Shown here: positions 43,691 through 52,839 of the stretch, piece after piece | Numbering within the stretch: position 1 is the stretch's first letter | Layout: the number at the start of each line of letters is the position of its first letter | Translations under genes and position numbers: made by a program | Assembly (NCBI RefSeq): GCF_965227725.1 | Contig: NZ_CBDDGH010000006.1 | Location: forward strand, 310,001 to 374,000 | From: Shimia sp965227725 | GTDB lineage: Bacteria > Pseudomonadota > Alphaproteobacteria > Rhodobacterales > Rhodobacteraceae | Direction: 5' to 3' | DNA length: 64,000 bases | The notes under the pieces: generated by a model | Told to the model about the DNA's origin: nothing | Database searches by the model: none | The model's input: only the letters and a program-made list of their open reading frames with translations

Positions 43691-44392
43691 CTAGTAGGAC
43701 ACCACCGCGCGGTAAATAGACGCTTCAAAGTGCCTGCGCAGACTTAGCGCTGCCCCTTCGTGGTCTTTCTTTTCAATCTGTTCGAAGATCGCCAGATGTT
43801 CATTCGCGGCACTCAGCAAATTGCGTAAATAGGCGGCATTTTTCTGCATTGAGCGCACCATGCGAATGTTCTGTTGCAGCCGATTGTGGGTCGCCAGCAT
43901 GGACTTGTTGTTAAGCGCCTCGACAAAACTTGAATGAACAAATTGATCCAACGCCACAAAAGCAGCAACGTTTGTCATGTTGTCCGGCTCTTGCTCCAGG
44001 CGATCGATTAACATCAAATGGCGATCCCGCACAGCTTTCAGCCAATCGTCATTCACGCTTGCAGCAAAAGATCGAAGTGCTTCCTCTTCAATGAGGATTC
44101 GGAACTGATAGTTTTCGCGAACAAATGACAATTCGGGGTTCAGAATGGTCACACCTGCGCGCTGCTTAACCTCAATCAGGCCGTATTCCTCCAGTAAAAC
44201 CAATGTCTCTCGCAGTGGTGTCAGCGACAAATCAAGTAAATCACATAGTTGTGCCTGAGTTAATGTCGTGCCCGGTGGCAATTGGCCCGTCCCGACGGCC
44301 TGAATGAACTTTTCAAATCCCGCATTCCAATGCTTTGGCAGTTCTTCGAGCGTTTCAGGGATGTAAACCTGATCCAAAACCATCTCCGTCAT
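43691..44392 (-). CDS. GntR-family regulator with FCD-type domain
   Basis: A 233-residue protein. The winged helix is at residues about 20-85 (FIQAVGTGQLPPGTTLTQAQLCDLLDLSLTPLRETLVLLEEYGLIEV). A helical FCD-type ligand domain follows (FRILIEEEALRSFA, then a D-x3-H pattern in ALDQFVHSSFVEALNN, and ANEHLAIFEQIEKKDHEGA). FCD regulators usually respond to organic or sugar acids. It is divergent from the enolase-superfamily and sugar ABC operon, whose promoter holds inverted repeats, so that operon is the likely target. Confidence 0.88.
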   Translation of the reverse strand: MTEMVLDQVYIPETLEELPKHWNAGFEKFIQAVGTGQLPPGTTLTQAQLCDLLDLSLTPLRETLVLLEEYGLIEVKQRAGVTILNPELSFVRENYQFRILIEEEALRSFAASVNDDWLKAVRDRHLMLIDRLEQEPDNMTNVAAFVALDQFVHSSFVEALNNKSMLATHNRLQQNIRMVRSMQKNAAYLRNLLSAANEHLAIFEQIEKKDHEGAALSLRRHFEASIYRAVVSY

Positions 44393-44464
44393 GCGCTGCT
44401 TTTCCGATCAATTTTTTGCTTCTTTTAGCACTGACACCAGGCTCCTGAAAACCCCAAGGAGAAT

Positions 44465-44512
44465 TTTTTGAAATCAAAAATATTCTTTACAGGCTTTAAA
44501 ATATTTTTAAGG
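44465..44512. promoter_or_regulatory. Inverted repeats upstream of the enolase-superfamily operon
   Basis: TTTTTGA (44465-44471) and TCAAAAA (44474-44480) form a perfect repeat around AA, and a near-palindrome CTTTAAAATATTTTTAAGG follows at 44494-44512, immediately before the ribosome binding site. They lie between the divergent GntR gene and its presumed target, so one may be the GntR operator and the AT-rich one a promoter element. Confidence 0.4.
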
Positions 44513-44532
44513 TGGCAAAAAAGAGGATTAAA

Positions 44533-45657
44533 ATGAAGATAGCCAATTTCACATGTTGGGTTCATGAGGCACCACGTGCGCCACAAATCATCTGGCGTTT
44601 TGGTTTGCCAACGTCGCACGGCGGCTTACCTGACGGCGAAGGTCCACGACTGGCGTCTATCCTCATGGAGACAGAGTGCGGTCGATCCGGTTTTGTCACT
44701 GTCGAAATGGGGGACGCGGTATTCGACGTCGTCAGGCGCCGTTTCGCGCATTTCATCGGTGACAACCCTCTGATGACCGAGCGCATGTGGACCCGCGTTT
44801 GGGAAGTCGACCGCATGGAAGAGTTCCACCAGCGCCAACTTGGCATCCTCGATATGCTGTGCTGGGATCTCAAATCCAAAGTGGCTGAGATGCCCCTTCA
44901 TGTGATGCTAGGGGGCTCTAGAACGTCGATCCCGGCCTATGCCTCCACAGCGACCTGGAAAGATCTGGCGACCTATGAGCGCAACATCAAAACCTGCCGA
45001 GATGTCGGCTTTGGGGCATACAAACTACATGCTTGGGGGCTGGTGAAAGAAGACATTGAATTGATCCGCGCCCTGCGCAAATGGGTTGGGCCTGACGCTC
45101 CGCTTATGTTTGATGGATCAGCAGGCTGGGACTACGCCGATGCGCTGACCGTAGGCAAGGCCCTGCAGGACGAAGGGTACATGTGGTACGAAGAGCCGAT
45201 GCGTGAATTCCACCTCGGGTCCTACGCCAAGCTCGCGGACAAGCTTGATATACCCATTCTGGCAGCAGAAACGTCTGACGGCGTACACTGGAACGCGGCA
45301 AGCTGGATTGAGGCCGGGGCGCTCGATATGACGCGTGTCAGCTTCCACTTCAAAGGTGGCTTCACGGGCTCGATGAAGATCGCGCAACTGTCCGATAGCT
45401 TCGGCATGCGCGCACAGGTACATGGCATGGGGCTGGAAAACGCGCAGCTGTGCGGAGCCATTGAAAACAATGATTTTTACGAACAGATCATCTTCGATGA
45501 AGACCACATTCACACCCTCAAAGACATGGGGGCGATCTCCATCATTGATGGTCAGTTAAACATCTCTCAGGAGCCGGGTATTGGGCATCACTTTGATCGG
45601 GATAAACTGGATGCGACCGCTTTGTCCAAAACCGTCGTAGATCAGCGGCGGGACTAA
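44533..45657 (+). CDS. Mandelate racemase/muconate lactonizing enzyme family protein
   Basis: About 374 residues from the ATG at 44533, with AGAGGA six bases upstream. The enolase-superfamily barrel shows a KxH motif (AYKLHAWG), metal ligands in LMFDGSAGW, WYEEPM and ILAAETSDG, and an active-site His in AQVHGMGLENAQL. Such enzymes abstract the proton alpha to a carboxylate, typically in dehydration of sugar acids or in cycloisomerisation. It starts an operon with a complete sugar-type ABC importer, so it probably acts on an imported sugar acid. The exact substrate is unknown. Confidence 0.85.
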   Translation: MKIANFTCWVHEAPRAPQIIWRFGLPTSHGGLPDGEGPRLASILMETECGRSGFVTVEMGDAVFDVVRRRFAHFIGDNPLMTERMWTRVWEVDRMEEFHQRQLGILDMLCWDLKSKVAEMPLHVMLGGSRTSIPAYASTATWKDLATYERNIKTCRDVGFGAYKLHAWGLVKEDIELIRALRKWVGPDAPLMFDGSAGWDYADALTVGKALQDEGYMWYEEPMREFHLGSYAKLADKLDIPILAAETSDGVHWNAASWIEAGALDMTRVSFHFKGGFTGSMKIAQLSDSFGMRAQVHGMGLENAQLCGAIENNDFYEQIIFDEDHIHTLKDMGAISIIDGQLNISQEPGIGHHFDRDKLDATALSKTVVDQRRD

Positions 45658-45660
45658 TCC

Positions 45661-46737
45661 ATGTCCAAGGTTTTGCTTCGCAATATTCGCAAGTCTTTCG
45701 GCGCACTTGAGGTCATTACTGGTGTTGATCTTGACATTGAGCCGGGGGAGTTTGTGGTCTTTGTCGGGCCATCAGGCTCTGGTAAATCGACGATGTTGCG
45801 CATTCTTGCCGGGCTTGAAGATGCCACTGCGGGCCAGATCCAGATTGGTGATCATGACGTAACCTACGCTTCGCCCTCTGAGCGCGGCATCGCCATGGTG
45901 TTTCAGTCTTACGCGCTGTACCCGCATAAATCTGTCTTTGAGAACATCGCCTTCAATCTGCGCCTGAATAAGGTTTCAAAAGCGGAGGTGGACAGTCGTG
46001 TCCACGAAGCGGCGCGTATTCTGCGCCTTACCGAGCTGCTGGAGCGCAAACCCAGCCAACTGTCAGGAGGTCAGCGCCAACGCGTTGCAATCGGCCGCGC
46101 GATTGTGCGCAATCCCGAGGTGTTTCTGTTTGATGAACCATTGTCAAATCTGGATGCTGCGTTGCGCGTTGAAATGCGATTTGAGATCGAAAAACTGCAC
46201 CGCAATGTCGGCGCTACAATGGTCTACGTGACCCATGATCAGGTCGAAGCAATGACACTGGCTGACCGCATCGTCGCATTTGACGGTGGCAGAATTCAGC
46301 AAATTGGCACCCCTCTGGAGCTCTACAATCACCCAAACAATCTCTTCGTCGCAGGATTTATAGGCTCGCCCAAAATGAATTTCATCGCGGCGACTGCGGC
46401 TGGCTCGAACTTGGTTCAGATTGAACTGGCAGAGCAAAAATCCGTTGCTCTGAACCAGTGTGACCTGACGGGACAGTCGGATCTGACGCTCGGCATTCGC
46501 CCCGAAGCCGTGCAGATCGGAACCGAGCAAACTGACGCTTTGAATTTCAGAGGGGAAATCGTCTCACTAGAACAGCTCGGCCACGTAAGTTACGCCCATA
46601 TCGACTATGGCAGCGAAACACCTCTGGTCGTGCAATTACCAGCCTCAGCCAGCGAAAAACGGGGCGATATCGTACCCGTCTCAATCACCCCTGACGACTT
46701 CCACGTCTTTGATGGCACAGGCCAATCCATCCGATAA
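45661..46737 (+). CDS. Sugar ABC transporter ATPase (UgpC/MsmX type)
   Basis: A 358-residue ATPase: Walker A GPSGSGKST, Q loop AMVFQSYALYPH, signature LSGGQRQRV, Walker B VFLFDEPLSNLDAALR and switch VTHDQVEAM. A C-terminal TOBE/OB regulatory part follows (LGIRPEAVQIG). This is the standard ATPase of carbohydrate CUT1 importers, forming a homodimer on the two permeases encoded downstream. It lies three bases after the enolase-superfamily gene. Confidence 0.92.
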   Translation: MSKVLLRNIRKSFGALEVITGVDLDIEPGEFVVFVGPSGSGKSTMLRILAGLEDATAGQIQIGDHDVTYASPSERGIAMVFQSYALYPHKSVFENIAFNLRLNKVSKAEVDSRVHEAARILRLTELLERKPSQLSGGQRQRVAIGRAIVRNPEVFLFDEPLSNLDAALRVEMRFEIEKLHRNVGATMVYVTHDQVEAMTLADRIVAFDGGRIQQIGTPLELYNHPNNLFVAGFIGSPKMNFIAATAAGSNLVQIELAEQKSVALNQCDLTGQSDLTLGIRPEAVQIGTEQTDALNFRGEIVSLEQLGHVSYAHIDYGSETPLVVQLPASASEKRGDIVPVSITPDDFHVFDGTGQSIR

Positions 46738-46764
46738 TCCGGTCACTAAGGGAGGAGACCCAAG

Positions 46765-48015
46765 ATGAAGAAACGGATACTTCTGACAACCGTCGCCACA
46801 GCGCTTGCAGCGGGCAGTGCAACGGCAGATCCGGTAAAGTTAACTGTATGGTCAGACACAGCGCGCATAGAGCCGTTCAAAGCGTTTGATGCCGCCCATG
46901 ACAACATTGAGCTCGATATTGTTACGGTCGCCCCGCCGGACCAGACTGCAAAACTGCAACTTGCGATGCGCTCAGGGGATGATGTGCCCGATGTGATCTT
47001 CATGGCAGAACTACAGCAGATTGCGCAATTGTCCACCCGCCGTTCAAACTATCTGATGGATCTCAGCGACAAGGTAGACGCCACCGTTGTTGACAGCTTC
47101 CTGCCAAGCTCACTCTCGCCATGCGAAACCGGAGACGGACGCCTCCTGTGCTTGCGCAACGATCTGGCCCATTTCATCACTTGGTACAACAAACCGAAGT
47201 TTGATGAACTGGGACTGGCGGTCCCGGCAACTTGGGAAGAGTTTGAAAAAATTGGGGAGGTGGCTGCACAAAACGGGATGATCGTCGGTACAGGTACGCA
47301 ACCGACACCGGTGGTGAATATGCTGATTGCGGGCGGTTGTGAGCCTGGGTTCCTGGTGGAAGGATCCACCGATACGATCAAAATCGATATGGCGAATGAC
47401 GGTTGCGTTGCAGCCGCAGGCATGGTGGACCGGATGCGCGCGAATGGCGCCCTGAGCCCTCACGGCCCGTTTGAGCCGTCCTTTGTGACCGACGTCAAAG
47501 ACGGCAAGCTGTTGATGTTTAACGGCCCGACATGGTTCGGTGAACACGTAATGCGACCTCTCTATGAGCTGGATGGCGGCATCGTTGCAGCCTCTGAATC
47601 TCTGAAGTTTCAGGATCAAGAAAAACCCGTCGCTTGGAGCTGGGGCGGCGGTGTGTTTGGCGGCTACCACAAATCCGAGCACCCCGATGAAGTGGTGCAA
47701 CTCATTAAGTGGATGACCACGGACACCGGTTTGCAGGGCAAAGCAACCACTATGCCTGCCCATGCGGACAGTTCCGCGGTTTGGAAAGATCGCGTCGCCA
47801 GCGACCCTTGGTATGCCGCAGCAGATGTCTACGATAAAATGGAAGCTTCAGCACCTTACGGACATCCTTCATATGCCGGATACCGCTTTGATATCATGGC
47901 AGCCTTTGCCAAGATCGACGGAGCATCTGACGGCAGCATCGTGGACAAGCTGGCAGACTATGCAGCTGAAATAGAAAACTCCGCCAAAGTTGCCGGGTAT
48001 AAGATCGCAAACTAA
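46765..48015 (+). CDS. Sugar ABC transporter substrate-binding protein (family 1)
   Basis: A 416-residue protein with a signal peptide (MKKRILLTTVATALAAGSATA). The mature part begins DPVKLTVWSDTARIEPFKAFD and contains QTAKLQLAMRSGDDVPDVIFMAE, the typical SBP_bac_1 N-terminal pattern, and a C-terminal lobe with KPVAWSWGGGVFGGYHKS. It binds the sugar or sugar acid in the periplasm. AGGGAGGAG precedes the start. A strong stem-loop follows the stop before the first permease. Confidence 0.92.
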   Translation: MKKRILLTTVATALAAGSATADPVKLTVWSDTARIEPFKAFDAAHDNIELDIVTVAPPDQTAKLQLAMRSGDDVPDVIFMAELQQIAQLSTRRSNYLMDLSDKVDATVVDSFLPSSLSPCETGDGRLLCLRNDLAHFITWYNKPKFDELGLAVPATWEEFEKIGEVAAQNGMIVGTGTQPTPVVNMLIAGGCEPGFLVEGSTDTIKIDMANDGCVAAAGMVDRMRANGALSPHGPFEPSFVTDVKDGKLLMFNGPTWFGEHVMRPLYELDGGIVAASESLKFQDQEKPVAWSWGGGVFGGYHKSEHPDEVVQLIKWMTTDTGLQGKATTMPAHADSSAVWKDRVASDPWYAAADVYDKMEASAPYGHPSYAGYRFDIMAAFAKIDGASDGSIVDKLADYAAEIENSAKVAGYKIAN

Positions 48016-48023
48016 CCCTGTTC

Positions 48024-48045
48024 GGAGGCGGCACACGCCGCCTCC
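48024..48045 (+). terminator. Stem-loop after the sugar binding-protein gene
   Basis: Perfect nine-base arms GGAGGCGGC (48024-48032) and GCCGCCTCC (48037-48045) around ACAC, followed by CCTTGCTC rather than a full U run. It is placed directly after the binding-protein stop and before the permease start, so it is better seen as an mRNA-stabilising or attenuating structure than as a full terminator. Confidence 0.55.
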
Positions 48046-48067
48046 CCTTGCTCGCTCACAGGCATCC

Positions 48068-48973
48068 ATGACACAAATCTCAGCGCCCAATTCAGACCCT
48101 AAAAAACGCCGCCGGCAGGATCGCTGGTTCATCATCGCGATGATGGCACCCTATCTGGCATTGCTTGGCTTCTTCGGGATTGCGCCGGTTGTCTATGCGA
48201 TCGGTCTCAGTTTTATGGACACAATCGACTGGGTGTTCTGGGGCTTCACAAATTACGAATTTGTTCTCAATGACTTCCGCCTGATTGAAGCCATTCAGAA
48301 TGTGTTCACCTATGTCACCATCTGGCTAACCATGATGGTTGTCGGCATAGCGGGTCTGTCGTTGATGCTGGACGCCCTGCCGGATCGCGCGGCGTCTGTG
48401 CTGCGAACCTCGTTCTTTTTACCTGGCGCGATAACCTCATCCGCTATCGTGATCCTCTGGCTCTTTCTTCTGGACCCCGCCGTGAGCCCCTATGGCGCTT
48501 TGTTTGAAGCGTTTGGATGGGAGAACCGCCGTCAGGTCGTGTCACATTTCGGCTACCCTGTCGTCTTTGCATTGATGGCCTATCTCGCCTATTCCGGCGG
48601 CTGGATCGTGGTGATTGGCGGCGCGCTTAAAGGCATTTCAAAAGAAGTGGTTGAGGCCGCCCATGTGGATGGGGCCAACCAGTTCCAAATTGCAACGCGG
48701 GTCAAATTGCCGATGGTCTGGCGTTCCCTTGCCCTGATGGCCATCCTGTCCTTTGCAAACGGTATCCAGATGTTTGTGGAACCCCAGCTCATGTCACTGG
48801 CAGGTTCGACCTATTCACGCCCCGACTGGTCAGTAAACCAGTTGGCGTTCCAATATGCGTTTAACTTGGGTGATTTTGGCGCGTCCGCCGCGATGAGCAC
48901 CATGCTCCTCGGGGTCGCGATCTTCATCTCTCTCTGCGTTGTCTTTGGCACGCGGTTTTACAAAATGGATTGA
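48068..48973 (+). CDS. Sugar ABC transporter permease (MalF/UgpA-like)
   Basis: About 301 residues from the ATG at 48068. Six hydrophobic segments; the N-terminal helix is APYLALLGFFGIAPVVYAIGLSF and the EAA loop is EVVEAAHVDGANQFQIATRVKLPMVW. It resembles MalF/UgpA-type CUT1 permeases and pairs with the downstream MalG-like protein. A longer upstream frame would cross the stem-loop after the binding-protein gene and is unlikely. Confidence 0.9.
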   Translation: MTQISAPNSDPKKRRRQDRWFIIAMMAPYLALLGFFGIAPVVYAIGLSFMDTIDWVFWGFTNYEFVLNDFRLIEAIQNVFTYVTIWLTMMVVGIAGLSLMLDALPDRAASVLRTSFFLPGAITSSAIVILWLFLLDPAVSPYGALFEAFGWENRRQVVSHFGYPVVFALMAYLAYSGGWIVVIGGALKGISKEVVEAAHVDGANQFQIATRVKLPMVWRSLALMAILSFANGIQMFVEPQLMSLAGSTYSRPDWSVNQLAFQYAFNLGDFGASAAMSTMLLGVAIFISLCVVFGTRFYKMD

Positions 48974-48976
48974 CCC

Positions 48977-49870
48977 ATGGCCGCTGCTCAGAAAACACCC
49001 CCCTTGAATGCCCGGCTGGGATGGATCATCGTTTGGTTCTGCCTCGGGCTTGCCTTTGTCTTTTACGCAACACCAATTTTGTGGCTATTGCTCGCCGCCT
49101 TTCGAGACGAACCCACGCTGTTTTCATCGGGGCCATTTTCTTTGGGTCGCTTTGAGATGTTGGCCCAGACATGGCACAATCTGACAACCTACAATGACTT
49201 TCAGATTGGCCGATGGGCCCTGAACTCTGCAATCTACACCATCGGCGGCGTCAGCCTGTCACTGGCCGCGGTGCTCCCCGCAGGGTTCATACTGGCAACT
49301 TATGATTTCGCCTTGCGCAAGACCATTCTAGTGCTGACTCTGGTGGCCATGATTACGCCCAACACTGTGGTTGCGCTGCCGATCTTCCTTCAGATGCAGG
49401 CCTTCGGACTGAACAACAGCTACCTGGGCATGATCATCGCCACCGCGTTTTTTCCGTTTGGAGTCTATCTCGCCTATATCTACTACGCCACATCACTGCC
49501 AAATGGGCTCATAGACGCAGCCCGCATTGATGGCGCGAGCCGATTTGAAGTCTTTAGTAAAGTTGCCTTGCCTCTCTCCCAACCGTTGATCGCACTGGTC
49601 GCCTTCTTCAGTTTTCTCGCCAATTGGAGCAACTATTTTTTGGCCTTTGTGCTTCTCACCAAAGATGAACTCTATAGCCTGCCCATTGGACTTGCCGTCT
49701 TGGTCAGCAGTTCCGGCGCCTTGGGGAATGACGTTGCCAGCGATATTCCAATCAACAAACCGGAAGCAATTGTTGCGGCTATTTTGGTCATTGCCCCGGT
49801 GCTGTTGCTGTTTCTTGCTTCCCAAAAATACGTGCGTGCGGGAACACTGTCGGGCGCTGAAAAAGGGTGA
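48977..49870 (+). CDS. Sugar ABC transporter permease (MalG/UgpE-like)
   Basis: A 297-residue membrane protein with the MalG-type N-terminal helix and the EAA loop GLIDAARIDGASRFEVFSKVALPLSQPL, followed by FSFLANWSNYFLAFVLL. It completes the CUT1 importer begun at 45661 and starts three bases after the previous stop. Two inverted repeats follow its stop (49878-49891 and 49908-49927). Confidence 0.9.
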   Translation: MAAAQKTPPLNARLGWIIVWFCLGLAFVFYATPILWLLLAAFRDEPTLFSSGPFSLGRFEMLAQTWHNLTTYNDFQIGRWALNSAIYTIGGVSLSLAAVLPAGFILATYDFALRKTILVLTLVAMITPNTVVALPIFLQMQAFGLNNSYLGMIIATAFFPFGVYLAYIYYATSLPNGLIDAARIDGASRFEVFSKVALPLSQPLIALVAFFSFLANWSNYFLAFVLLTKDELYSLPIGLAVLVSSSGALGNDVASDIPINKPEAIVAAILVIAPVLLLFLASQKYVRAGTLSGAEKG

Positions 49871-49877
49871 CTTTTCT

Positions 49878-49927
49878 GGCGATATATCGCCGCTTGATCA
49901 CGCAGTCTTGGTGACATCGGTCACCAA
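49878..49927. terminator. Palindrome and hairpin at the convergent gene end
   Basis: GGCGATATATCGCC (49878-49891) is a perfect 14-base palindrome seven bases after the permease stop. TTGGTGAC (49908-49915) and GTCACCAA (49920-49927) form an eight-base stem with loop ATCG. They lie in the 166 bp space between convergent operons and are probable transcription-end structures, although U runs are short. Confidence 0.45.
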
Positions 49928-50036
49928 AATGCTTGGGCGAAATCCTGTTTGATACGCTTTATCGACGATGATTTCCGTGGGGTGCTCTCGGTCACCCGCA
50001 GCCCAAAGCGCTATCTGACTGGCGACACGAGAACGC

Positions 50037-50942
50037 TTAGCTAGCTCCGGTATTCACGAAAACGGAATAGACTGAGGTTGTGGCGGTGATGAAGAGGACA
50101 TTCCCGCGCTCGCCACCAAAGGTGAGGTTGGCGACCCGTTCAGGGACCAAAACCTTGCCAATCAGATCCCCAGTTGGCGCAAAGACGTGCACGCCATCAT
50201 TAGCGGAGCACCAGACGTTGTCATAATGATCGACACGCAACCCATCTGGCAAACCATTGTCGATTTCCGCAAAGTCTCGCACATGCGCTAACTCTCCGTC
50301 GGTCAAAACGTCATAGACTTTTAGAACTGACCGTACTGACGCATCATGGCTGCTGCCAGACTCCGCCACATAGAGCCGGCTTTCATCCCTAGAAAAAGCC
50401 AACCCATTGGGCTGAACAAAATCTGTTGCAACCGGTTTGATCTCTTGTCCGTCAGGGGCCACACGGTAGACGAAATTACCCTCTTGCTCGGGGTCAGCAC
50501 GGCTGCCCTCAAGATCCGAAAGGATTCCGTATGTGGGGTCAGAAAACCAGATCGAGCCATCGGAATGTACAATCACATCATTGGGGGAATTTAGCCGCTT
50601 CCCCTCATGGGCATCTGCAATGACTTTTTGACTTCCATCATGCTCCGTACGGACCACCGAACGCGTTCCGTGCTGACATGTCACCAAACGCCCCTGCAGA
50701 TCGCGTGTGTTGCCGTTGGCAAAATTCGAGGGCGTGCGGAATACGCTGGTCCCGCCATCCGGTGTCCAACGGCAGAGGCGCTGGTTCGGAATATCTGAAA
50801 ACAAAAGCTGCTTATGCGCAGGAAACCAGACGGGACCTTCCGTCCAGACATGACCGCTCGAAATCCGTGTCAGGCTCAGATTTTCGTGAATCAAATCGCG
50901 GAACTCGGGCTTAACTATGTCATAGTGCTGTGCACGTGTCAT
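50037..50942 (-). CDS. SMP-30/gluconolactonase family protein
   Basis: About 301 residues from the ATG at 50942, which overlaps the stop of the upstream permease gene (ATGA). Beta-propeller landmarks: SGHVWTEGPVWFPAHKQLLFSDIPN (metal-binding Glu), HEGKRLNSPNDVIVHSDGSIWFSDPTYG (Asn and Asp ligands), LAFSRDESRLYVAES and DGLRVDHYDNVWCS. Family members hydrolyse sugar lactones with a divalent metal. Linked to a ribose-type importer, it likely opens an aldonolactone made from the imported sugar. No signal peptide, so it is cytoplasmic. Confidence 0.88.
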   Translation of the reverse strand: MTRAQHYDIVKPEFRDLIHENLSLTRISSGHVWTEGPVWFPAHKQLLFSDIPNQRLCRWTPDGGTSVFRTPSNFANGNTRDLQGRLVTCQHGTRSVVRTEHDGSQKVIADAHEGKRLNSPNDVIVHSDGSIWFSDPTYGILSDLEGSRADPEQEGNFVYRVAPDGQEIKPVATDFVQPNGLAFSRDESRLYVAESGSSHDASVRSVLKVYDVLTDGELAHVRDFAEIDNGLPDGLRVDHYDNVWCSANDGVHVFAPTGDLIGKVLVPERVANLTFGGERGNVLFITATTSVYSVFVNTGAS

Positions 50943-51916
50943 GCTTTGTATCCTTTCCGACTGGCAAGCGTGACGACGCACACAATCACAAACCCTGTAA
51001 GGATCAGTCGTATCCCGGCCCCCAGACCATATGAGTTCAGCATCGAGACGATCAGGAACATGAATAGCGCTGCTCCCCAGATACCGGGGACGTTCGAATT
51101 ACCTCCGCCAATCGAAGACCCACCGATGACGACGACGGCAATCGACATCAACATGTATTCTGTTCCCATGTTCAGGTTGGCTCCGCCGGAAAAACTAGCC
51201 AGAAGAAATCCGGCAAGCGCGGCGCAGACAGCAGAGTTCACATAGACGGCAAAGCGTACGATGTTTACCGGCACTCCGCTCAACCGTGCAGCGCGCAGAT
51301 TTTGCCCGATGGCAGAGATCCAGCGTCCCGCAATGGCCCTCTCCAACAATACATATGCGAAAACCGCCAGTGCGATCCCGACCAGTGCCACATTGGGTAC
51401 ACCCAGGGTGCCCCCTGTTGCGAATTCTGCCAGAGGTTCGGGCGGTTTGATCCGCAAGCCACGGTTGGACCAAATCGCCAGAGATTGGTAGAGAAACGAC
51501 GCAGCCAGCGTGGCAATAATCGGCGGGATGCGCAGCAGCAGGATCAGAGCGAAATTCAGGATTCCACTGCCCATGCCCACACCGATCGCAATCAAGAACC
51601 CGGGCAGGATCAACTCAGTTTGCGTGTCCATGAATTTCAGTGCCAAGGTCGCCGCCAGCGTCATAGAGGCGGGGATCGACAAATCAACATTGCCCGGGCC
51701 CATGGTGATCACAAGCATCTGCCCGATACCGACAATGGCCGAAAAAGACGCAAAGGTTAGTGCCGTATAGAGAAGCGATCCGGCTGCGGACCCTGCAACC
51801 AAACTGGTCGCAGCAAATGTCAGCGTCGCCGCAATATAAGCCCAAAGCCAAGGTTTGCGGATCAGGCCAGAAAGCCGATTGACGCTTGGTTCTAAAGACA
51901 GCATCTTGTCAGTCAT
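50939..51916 (-). CDS. Ribose-type ABC transporter permease (RbsC-like), second copy
   Basis: About 325 residues from the ATG at 51916, overlapping the previous permease stop by four bases. CUT2-type features: GQMLVITMGPGNVDLSIPASM, an RNLRAARLSGVPVNIVRFAVY segment and SIAVVVIGGSSIGGGNSNVPG near the C-terminus. It forms the membrane channel with its partner at 51913-52839. Confidence 0.9.
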   Translation of the reverse strand: MTDKMLSLEPSVNRLSGLIRKPWLWAYIAATLTFAATSLVAGSAAGSLLYTALTFASFSAIVGIGQMLVITMGPGNVDLSIPASMTLAATLALKFMDTQTELILPGFLIAIGVGMGSGILNFALILLLRIPPIIATLAASFLYQSLAIWSNRGLRIKPPEPLAEFATGGTLGVPNVALVGIALAVFAYVLLERAIAGRWISAIGQNLRAARLSGVPVNIVRFAVYVNSAVCAALAGFLLASFSGGANLNMGTEYMLMSIAVVVIGGSSIGGGNSNVPGIWGAALFMFLIVSMLNSYGLGAGIRLILTGFVIVCVVTLASRKGYKA

Positions 51917-52839
51917 GCGGTAGCCCCTTTGTGTACAAACAGCAACCGGACCGCCAGAACCAGTATCAAGATCGCGCCCTGCGCACCAATTTGCCAATCC
52001 GGTGACAGGCGCAGAAAAGACAGAAAACTGGCCGCCAATGTCAGTGTCAGCGCACCAATCACAGCCCCAAACGGCGAAATGCGCCCGCCGACAAACTCGC
52101 CACCACCCAGGATCACCCCAGCTATCGACAAGAGCGTATAGCGCAGCGCGATATTGGCATCGGCGGCTGTCGTGAGCCCAACCAGACACATGCCCGCCAG
52201 CACCCCGAACAGCCCAGCCAAACCATACGCCCCCGCGCGCAACTGGACGACAGACCAGCCCGCCCGCTCCATTGCGCGTTCATTTCCTCCGAGCCCCTGC
52301 AGGACCACGCCGACCCAGGAACGTTTGATCAGCACATGCACCACAAAAGCAATGATCAGAGGTGCTATCACCGCAATCGGAACCAGAGGTGTTTTGAAAA
52401 CCATCAAAGCCTTCAGCCACTCAGGGGAAGCGCCACCGGGGGAAGGCAAGATCAACACAGCCAGTCCGCCCCAAACGAAAGACATACCCAGTGTCACCAC
52501 GATGGCTGGCAGCCCGCGCAACTGTATCAAAGCTCCCAGCGCGGCGTATCCCAGAATGGCAAGCAACAGAATAGAGTAGCCGATTAGTGGCGTGTCATGC
52601 ACAAATGTCGCTGTCACACAGGCGCAAAAACTGACAAAGGCACCGATGGAGAGGTCAATATCATTGACCATGATAATCATCATCTGGGCAATCGTCGCCA
52701 AGGCAACAGGAATCGCCAGATTGAACAGCAGATTTAGCCCGAAATAGCTCATGGCGCGGGGTTGTAAGTAGAAGACGGCGCCCAAGAGCACCGCCAGTGA
52801 CAGAACAGGCAGCAGCAATCGCATCCGTTCAGCAGTCAT
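51913..52839 (-). CDS. Ribose-type ABC transporter permease (RbsC-like), first copy
   Basis: A 308-residue permease with the same family pattern: AQMMIIMVNDIDLSIGAFVSF, NERAMERAGWSVVQLRAGAY and SIAGVILGGGEFVGGRISPFGA. Two different RbsC-like proteins encoded in tandem suggest a heterodimeric channel instead of the RbsC homodimer of ribose systems. It overlaps the ATPase gene upstream by four bases. Confidence 0.9.
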   Translation of the reverse strand: MTAERMRLLLPVLSLAVLLGAVFYLQPRAMSYFGLNLLFNLAIPVALATIAQMMIIMVNDIDLSIGAFVSFCACVTATFVHDTPLIGYSILLLAILGYAALGALIQLRGLPAIVVTLGMSFVWGGLAVLILPSPGGASPEWLKALMVFKTPLVPIAVIAPLIIAFVVHVLIKRSWVGVVLQGLGGNERAMERAGWSVVQLRAGAYGLAGLFGVLAGMCLVGLTTAADANIALRYTLLSIAGVILGGGEFVGGRISPFGAVIGALTLTLAASFLSFLRLSPDWQIGAQGAILILVLAVRLLFVHKGATA

